From Cordia subcordata (Eukaryota; Streptophyta; Magnoliopsida; Boraginales; Cordiaceae): a stretch of DNA of 64,000 bases. Positions within the stretch are counted from its first letter, which is position 1. Every line of letters begins with the position of its first letter. The translations under genes and the position numbers were made by a program. Positions 57,241 to 64,000 of this stretch are shown piece by piece. Under the pieces are notes generated by a model. The model searched no databases. It was not told the origin of the DNA and was given only the letters and a program-made list of their open reading frames with translations. The DNA is taken from positions 12,250,001 through 12,314,000 of the forward strand of contig JAPTOF010000003.1 in the NCBI GenBank assembly GCA_028554755.1. The letters are read 5' to 3'.

Positions 57241-58300
57241 GTCACCACTCTTAGGAGTGGTCGAGTAGTGGATAATAGGGTAGGAGTTGACTTTGCAGTA
57301 CCTGCACCTAGAGGTCCTTCTGAGTCTAGAGCACCAAATTGTAACCCTGTTGAGGGAAATCGTAGAGAGGCTCTTGTTGAGAGAGATGAGCCAATTAGAG
57401 ACCATGGAGAGAGTAGTATTTCCCGCCCATATCAGGAGGGAAAGGAGCCTATTGATGAGTCCCATGTGTCTAGAGGTATTGAGCCTAGAGTTCCCTTTCC
57501 ATCCGCCTTAGAGAGGCCTACACCTAGTGAAGATTCTAGGTTTTTCAAGGTTTTAGAGCATCTTAAGGACCTTAAAGTAAATCTTCCTTTGATAGATGCG
57601 ATCCTTTCCATCCCCTCTTATTCTAAGTTCTTTAAGGATCTTTGTACAAGGAAACGTAGGTCATCGAACATTCCTAAGAAGGTGAGGCTTACGGAGAAGG
57701 TGAGTAGTATTTGTACTTCGGGCCTTCCGCCCAAGATGAGTGACCCCAGAGCCCTTACCATTCCTTGTAGGATCCGTGAAACCCAGATTGATCATGCCTT
57801 GTTAGATTTAGGATCTAGTGTAAATCTTATTCCCTACTCTATCTATCAACAGCTAGGTCTAGGTGAGTTATCTCCTACACATGTTACTCTTCAGCTAGCT
57901 GATAGGTCTGAGCGTAGACCTAGGGGTGTAATAGAGGACGTTATGGTTCAGGTAGGTTAGTTTGTGTACCCTGTTGACTTCATAGTGTTAGATATGGATT
58001 CGAGACATAACTCTAAATACTCTACACCCATTTTTCTAGGTCGCCCTTCCTTGCCACCGCAGATGCCATTATCCATTGTAGGTTGGGGTTATTGGGGATG
58101 AAATTTAGGAATTTGAGATCCACTATGAAGGTTGCTGATGCGGTGAATAGGGCTAGTATAGGAGGAGAGGATGGAGAAAAGTGCTTTAGGGTGGATATGA
58201 TTTTATAGAGAAGACTATGACCGATGGAGAAGAATTGAGGAAATTTGAGGCATTGATGTCTAGTTTTGATGTGGAGACCTTAGAATGAAAATGTGTAGCT
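57241..58300 (+). pseudogene. Aspartic protease domain of element D
   Basis: IDHALLDLGSSVNLIPYSIY (about 57785-57850) is the active site, inside the open frame 57088-57960. A TAG at 57958 (Glu expected) and a one-base loss near 58047 follow. The last third is out of frame. Motifs match B. Confidence 0.87.
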
Positions 58301-59560
58301 TCTACTTCCTTGATTGAGAGCCATTTAACTAACAAGTCACTTGAGGTTAATTCTTCTAGTCTCATTTCTAGTGATGTCCCCATTGATGATGTTGAGGTTA
58401 AGTCCCCCTTGGTTGACCCTAGCCCTTCTTTAGAGTTCAAACCCCTTCCCGATCATTTGAAGTATGCATTCCTAGGCCCTAGTGAGACCCTTCCGGTCAT
58501 CATAGCTTTCGATCTTTCTAGCGAGCATGAAGAACGTCTCTTAAAGGTTCTTAGGAAGCATAGGAAGGCTATAGGGTGGAAAATTGATGATTTGAGAGGT
58601 ATAGACCCTTCGGTTTGCATGCATCGTATTCATCTTAAAGATGGAGCCATTCCTTTTAGGGAGATGCAAAGGAGGCTAAACCCACACATGAGTGAAGTAG
58701 TTAAGAAAGAGATCATTAAGCTTTTAGATGCAGGCATTATTTATTCGATCTCTGATAGTGAGTGGGTTAGCCCGGTCCAAGTTGTCCCTAAGAAGTCCGG
58801 GATCACGGTTGTTGAGAATGAGAGGGGAGAGCTTATCCCTACATGTACTCCCATGGGATGGAGAGTTTGTATTGACTATAGGAAGGTTAACTCCAAAACT
58901 AGGAAGGATCATTTTCCATTGTCTTTTCTAGACCAGATCTTAGATGGAGTAGTTGGGCATAGCTACTATTGTTTTCTAGATGGCTATTCAGGTTATAATC
59001 AGATCTCTGTGTTTCCCGAGGACTAGGAGAAGACCACCTTTACTTGTCCCTATGGCACTTTTGCTTATAGGAGAATGCCCTTCGGTCTTTGTAATGCCCT
59101 AGCGACTTTTCAGAGATGTATGATGGCCATTTTTAGTGACATGATTGAGAGGCATTTAGAGATTTTCATGGATGATTTCTCAGTCTTTGGTGATAGCTTT
59201 GATGAGTGCTTGAGTCATCTCTCTTTAGTCTTAAACCAACGTGTGAAGAAGAATCTAGTGTTGAGTTGGGAGAAATCCCACTTCATGGTGCAACGAGGGA
59301 TAGTGTTGGGTCATGTTGTATCATCTAGTGGAATTCAAGTTGACCCAGCTAAGGTAGAATTAATTGAAAAGTTGTCTGCCCCTAAGTGTGTCAAGGATGT
59401 TAGATCTTTTATAGGGCATGCAGGATTTTACCGTAGATTCATTAAGGATTTTAGTCACATTGCATGTCCCTTGTCTAGCCTCCTAGCATAAGATGTCCCT
59501 TTTGACTTTGATGATGGATGTGTTAAAGCTTTCAATAGGCTTAAATCCTTATTGTCTACA
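58301..59560 (+). pseudogene. Reverse transcriptase domain of element D
   Basis: Open 58310-59026 with SEWVSPVQVVPKKSGITVV and CFLDGYSGYNQISVF. A TAG replaces Gln (59024), then open 59075-59491 with MPFGLCNA, FMDDFSVFGDSFDECLSHLS (active site kept) and RSFIGHAGFYRRFIKDFSH. A TAA at 59489 also replaces Gln. Frame is kept throughout, so only point changes inactivate this domain. Confidence 0.92.
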
Positions 59561-59970
59561 TCCCCAATTATCCAGCCACCTAACTATAGTCTCTTATTTG
59601 AGGTTATGTGTGATGCATCCGATTATGCGATAGGAGCTATTTTAGGTCAAAGGAAGGATAAGTTGCCCCATGTTGTGTACTATGCTAGCAAGACTCTTGA
59701 TGAAGCCCAAAAGAACTATACTACCACGGAAAAAGAGCTTCTAGTAATAGTCTTTCCCTTGACAGGTTTAGGTCATACATCTTAGGGTCCAAAGTAATTG
59801 TCTACACCGATCATACAGCATTGAAGTACTTGTTGTCTAAGAAAGAGTCTAAGCCCCGCTTGATTAGGTGGTTGCTCCTCCTTCAAGAGTTTGACATAGA
59901 AATCCGGGATAAGAAAGGTAGAGAAAATTTAGTTGCGGATCATCTTTCCCATCTTGTTAACGAATCTTCT
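59561..59970 (+). pseudogene. RNase H domain of element D
   Basis: [19 protein letters not shown] and [12 protein letters not shown], then a one-base loss at about 59757. In the next frame [20 protein letters not shown] and [16 protein letters not shown] follow. Confidence 0.9.
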
Positions 59971-61332
59971 AGTGATCCAACTCCTTTTCATGATTCATTC
60001 CCCCATGAGCAATTGTTTGCCATCTCTCATCACACACCTTGGTTTGCTCATATTGTCAATTATTTTGCCACAGGGCGTTTTCCTTCCCATTGGGAGAAAA
60101 GAGAAAAAGATAGGTTCCTAGCACAAGTTAGGCATTTCTTTTGGGAAGATCCCTATCTTTTCAAAGTGTGTGTAGATCAAATGATTCATCGGTGTGTGCC
60201 TGAGGACGAGTTTGAGAATGTTTTGAGTATGTGTCATGATGAGGGGTGTGGAGGTCATTTTAGTAGGAAGAAGACTGTCGCCAAAGTCTTGCAAAGTGGA
60301 CTATTTTGGCCCACTCTCTTTAGGGATGCCCAAGAATATTATAAGAAGTGCTTTAGATGTCAACAATCTGGGTCCATCTCTAGGAGAAACATGATGCCTT
60401 TATCCCCTATTCTTCTTTGTGAGTTGTTTGATGTTTGGGGTATAGATTTCATGGGTCTATTTCCACCTTCCTTTGGGTACTAATACATTTTAGTGGCCGT
60501 TGATTATGTGTCCAAATGGGTTGAAGCAATTCCCACACGAACTAATGACCATAGGGTAGTGATTAAATTCATTAGGGAGAACATTTTCTCTAGATTTGGA
60601 GTCCCACGGGTCTTAATTAGTGATGGAGGTTTGCATTTTCGCCATAGGACTTTAGAGGCCTTGTTGAAAAGATATTCGGTCACCCATAAGGTAGCCACTC
60701 CTTATCACCTGCAAACTAGTGGACAAGTAGAGGTGTCCAATAGGGAGATCAAGCACATTTTAGAGAAAACGGTTAGGCCCAATAGGAGAGATTGGTCTAT
60801 TAGGCGAAATGATGCTTTATGGGCTTACTGGACTGCCTTTAAAACTCCTAGTGGTATGTCTCTGTATAGATTGGTTTATGGTAAAGCTTGTCACTTACCG
60901 GTAGAACTTGAGCATAGAGCTTATTTTGCAATCAAAGCCCTAAATTTTGACTTGGCAAGAGCGAGTGAGAAAAGAAAGTTAGACCTAGCAAAATTAGAAG
61001 TGCTTAGATTCAAGGCATATGAGAACGCTAAACTTTATAAGGATAGGATGAAGAGAATTCATGATAAACACATTATTAAGAAATCATTCTCTCCTTCTGA
61101 TAAAGTTTGGTTGTTTAACTCATGATTGAAACTCTTTCCAGGTAAGCTTAAGACAAGATATGATGGTCCATATGAGGTGATAGTTGCCTATCCTTCCAGT
61201 GCAGTCAAGATTAAAGACTTGAAGGATGGCCACGAGTTGACGGTAAATGAGCAACGCCTGAAGCACGCATATGATCTGAGCATGGCTCGTGTGGAGGTTT
61301 TAATGCTTTAGGATCCCATCTATGGAAGTTGA
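59971..61332 (+). pseudogene. Integrase domain of element D
   Basis: HHCC zinc region (HDEGCGGHF ... CFRC, about 60235-60360), core with [20 protein letters not shown] and [14 protein letters not shown] (DDE kept), then a C-terminal part with KVWLFNS and LFPGKLKTRYDGPYEV. Stops lie at 60481, 61123 and 61312. The final TGA is 61330-61332 after DPIYGS. Confidence 0.92.
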
Positions 61333-62705
61333 AGATGAGTTGGTGTTTGCCTGGTTGATGGCATGGTGGTTAGCGCTACTAGGAGGCAACTTAGATTCAA
61401 TTTTGTAGTTTTGCATTTGTTTCACTTTCTTTTCTTTTTTTTTTCTTTCTTTTATCTTTCTTGCAACCAAACCAAAGTGTTGAAACCCAATCCTTTGTCC
61501 CATAAGATACATCGTTGCTCATTATTGCACATGCCAATGCAAGCATGCATAGGCAATGCTACTAATCTTGTTTTCTTTGTGAGTGTTTATGAATTGTGAG
61601 TCACAGGATTAGTAGTATGGTGATTTATCATTGGCATGGAAAGCTTTGAAGAAAATGCAAGGTTGTATCTATCTTTTCTCCATTTATTCCCCATGTTTAT
61701 ACCCTATCCCTACCACCCTTGTTTTGTAATGACAATTTGCTTGTTATTGTGTTTTGATCTATTTACTTGGGACAAGCAAAGTTTAGGTTTGGGGGTGTGA
61801 GAGTTTGGTTTTCTTGTTAGATATCTTGCTGAGGGTAGATTGCATTATGCGCTTAAAAATGGTGAAAATTTTTCAATTTTGATGCATATAGAGTCATTTA
61901 TTTCTTTGTTGATCATTTTGTTGACTTTTGTGATTGACTCTATTGATTTATGCAGATGAGATACATTGTGGGGAAATGAATAGAATGGTTAGAAAACTAA
62001 ATCTTGGAGGGAATGCCCTTCAAAGTTGTGGGGAGTGAGAACCTTGAAAGAATAACCCTTGTAGCCACCCCATAGCTTGGTAGAAAAGAGTGTTGGAAAA
62101 GGGTTGTTGATGTGAGCGCCCCTTTCTTGATTGGTTTTTTTTTATGCGCCTAAGCCTTTCTTTTTCTTTCTTTTTGTGAATACAATACAAAGCATGAAAA
62201 ATCCAAAAAAAAATTTGAAAAAGGCAAAAAGGTGCAAAAATGTGAATTTTTTTTTTTTGAAGTGAAATAGAGAAAAAAAGCCAAAGGCACCAAAAAGTTA
62301 GTTAATAAGTGCATAAGTGACACAATGGCAACTTAGCACCAGTTATCATCTTTGTAGATACGTGAATAAGGCTTTTTATAAGCCATTGTGTTTGAATATT
62401 CTCTCTTCTTATCTTTGAGGCTTGGTGCATGTTGGGGAAGCCATGTTAGTTGAGGAAGCACGAAATATCAACATCTCGAGTGCGTGAGTTATTATCCTAG
62501 GCTTGTGGTGAATTGGCTACTTGGAAAATTCCCACGAGGAACGAGACCCCTTATGAGTAGAGGGAGGATCCAAAGAGATTTGGAGATCTCTCCATAATAG
62601 GAATGCCCCCTTCATGCTTCTTAGACTAATCTTGATAGTGAGTCAATCCTTTAGGCAATCAATTGTATTAGCTTTAGAAATAAATTTAAGATTGGGCTTG
62701 CTTGA
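61333..62705 (+). other. 3' noncoding region of element D
   Basis: No env-like gene. The post-pol hairpin motif AGCGCTACTAGGAGGCAAC lies at 61372-61390, and a polypurine-like GACAAGCAAAGTTTAGG and following G-run at 61769-61798. An A-rich/T-rich block lies at about 62190-62275. Confidence 0.8.
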
Positions 62706-62734
62706 GGACAAGTAAGGAGAAGGTTTGGGGGTGT
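62706..62734 (+). other. Polypurine tract of element D
   Basis: AAGGAGAAGGTTTGGGGGTG and T abut the 3' LTR. Confidence 0.8.
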
Positions 62735-64000
62735 TAATGTATTGTGTTTTTGTGTGTGTTTGCATTGTTATTTACCTATATTTAAGAGGTGTTGAGTGCT
62801 CATAATGATGCATTAGTGTAGTGCTTTTGATCATAATAGACTTAAGCATAGGCAATTGTATATATTGAGTTTAAGAGACAAATTGCTACATTAATTGCTT
62901 GTTTTTAATGATTTAGGTGAACTTTGGGTTAAGATCGAGATTGAACGATGAAAGGTGATGAAGATGGGCAATGCACGGGTCTAAGAGAGAAGACCGGAGG
63001 CCGAAAAGACAAAGAATGGAGGAAGAAAGTCAGCCGGACAACCAAGGAAAAAGAGCCGGTCGACCGGCCACTCCAGAGAGGTGCCAAAAATAGCCAGACG
63101 ACCACCTCTCCAGAGCCGGTCGACAGGCTAGGTCGACCAGCCAATCCAGAGAGCATCATCAAAAAGCCAGTCGAGCTAGGTCTAGAAGCCTAGACGGTCG
63201 ACCGGCAATATGCTGAAAACATATAAATAGGGCCCGATTCTGCAGAGAAAGAAGGACTTTTTGGAAGGTTAACACGCACTTCACACCTAAAATTCTCACA
63301 CACTTAACACTGGATTCCACCCACCTGACACACACTTTTCACACATCCCTCACTAAGAACCAAGCTTGATTTGGAGGGTTCAAACATTTAGAATCAAGTT
63401 TGCTCAAAAGCTTTGTACAAGATTAGCTAGGATGAAAGGGAAGCTTCATTATCTCTCTTTCATTCTATTTCCTATTATGATTGAGTAGACTTGCGTAGGG
63501 TGATTTAACTTATGTAATGGGTTAACTATATACTCTTATGATATGATGGCTGAATATATATACATGTTTTGAATTTTCTTGTTCAAATGGGTATTTTCTC
63601 ATTTATGTCTAAGTGTTTGATAAAATGCCTAGATGAGTAACATGTGTATAAATTGAAGTTTGTTTGTTACTAAACACATCTAATCCATGTTATAATCATG
63701 TCTATGTGTTTATATGTGGATGCTATCAAGTGGGTAATGCTTTTATTCATGTCTATATGTATATTTGCATGCCTAGAAGTGAATATGACTTTAACAACGC
63801 ATACACGTCGGTTGTTAATTTCTTCTAATGGTGTATTCCGATCATGACGATGTTTGGTAGTTGAATAAGTCCCTTATTCACGAGCACCTTGGCCTTGAAC
63901 ATGTATGAACGCACTAGCAAGTCCAATCCTGCTGTAGTGACTTTAGAATGACGAAGCGTAATTGAGGGCTAGTCTAGACCGAGTCTCCTTTGGCTTTAAA
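62735..64000 (+). repeat. 3' LTR of element D, cut by the window end
   Basis: 1266 bp visible, starting TAATGTATTG (first bases changed from TGATG). It is colinear with 53462-54740 with scattered differences. The last bases enter the first 20-nt hairpin. Confidence 0.94.

Larger units (their letters stand above)
53462..64000 (+). mobile_element. Athila-like element D (runs off the window)
   Basis: Same family as A and B in plus orientation, with an 1894-bp 5' LTR, tRNA-Asp primer site, gag-pol and polypurine tract. The 3' LTR starts at 62735 and is cut by the window end. The left target copy would be TTCCC (53457-53461); the right one is not visible. Gag-Pol has at least five frameshifts and about nine stops. 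Confidence 0.95.

Overview
This window is a plant (angiosperm) nuclear repeat landscape. It is AT-rich and holds no intact host gene that I can support. Nearly every base belongs to LTR retrotransposons or their remnants, nested in one another. The evidence for a plant is the Athila-type Ty3/gypsy Gag-Pol, the SIRE/Maximus-like Ty1/copia element with an extra 3' ORF, primer sites for tRNA-Asp and initiator tRNA-Met, and a plant-specific transposon ORF at the left edge. I cannot name the species.

Layout, with letters that I assigned: 1-2395 is a degenerate minus-strand ORF of the plant 'putative gypsy type transposon' kind. 2499-22409 is copia element C (+), whose 5' LTR is split by Athila-like element A (-, 2793-13428, target duplication CTCAC). 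22484 to about 52665 is old Athila-like element E (-). Inside E sit G (+, 28690-48125, a pol-less LARD-like element in E's gag) and solo LTR F (-, 49730-51536). Inside G sit solo LTR H (-, 29611-31241) and the youngest-looking full element B (-, 34276-45367, perfect target duplication ATTAC). 52908-53461 is part of another LTR (I), interrupted by Athila-like element D (+, 53462 to beyond 64000). A, B and D are one family.

Each autonomous gypsy element has the order LTR, tRNA-Asp primer site, gag, protease, RT, RNase H, integrase, about 1.4 kb of noncoding DNA, polypurine tract, LTR. There is no env-like ORF. All coding regions carry stops and frameshifts, and several catalytic residues are lost (A and E RT, C RT and integrase). 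None of the elements could move on its own products.

The most unusual signal is in the noncoding parts. (1) A 20-nt hairpin occurs twice, about 63 nt apart, in the transcribed part of the LTRs of A, B, D and E, with related pairs in F and G and four copies in H. Its stem covaries between families, and it is present in pol-less G. (2) A roughly 45-nt hairpin lies at the U5 end near the primer site in most families. (3) Upstream of the TATA box lie GGTCGACC palindromes paired at exactly 13 bp; single copies of the same word occur in the unrelated copia element, both in its U3 and ahead of its extra ORF. (4) A small hairpin lies 40 nt after the pol stop. Together these look like a shared cis-acting kit used by autonomous and non-autonomous elements.
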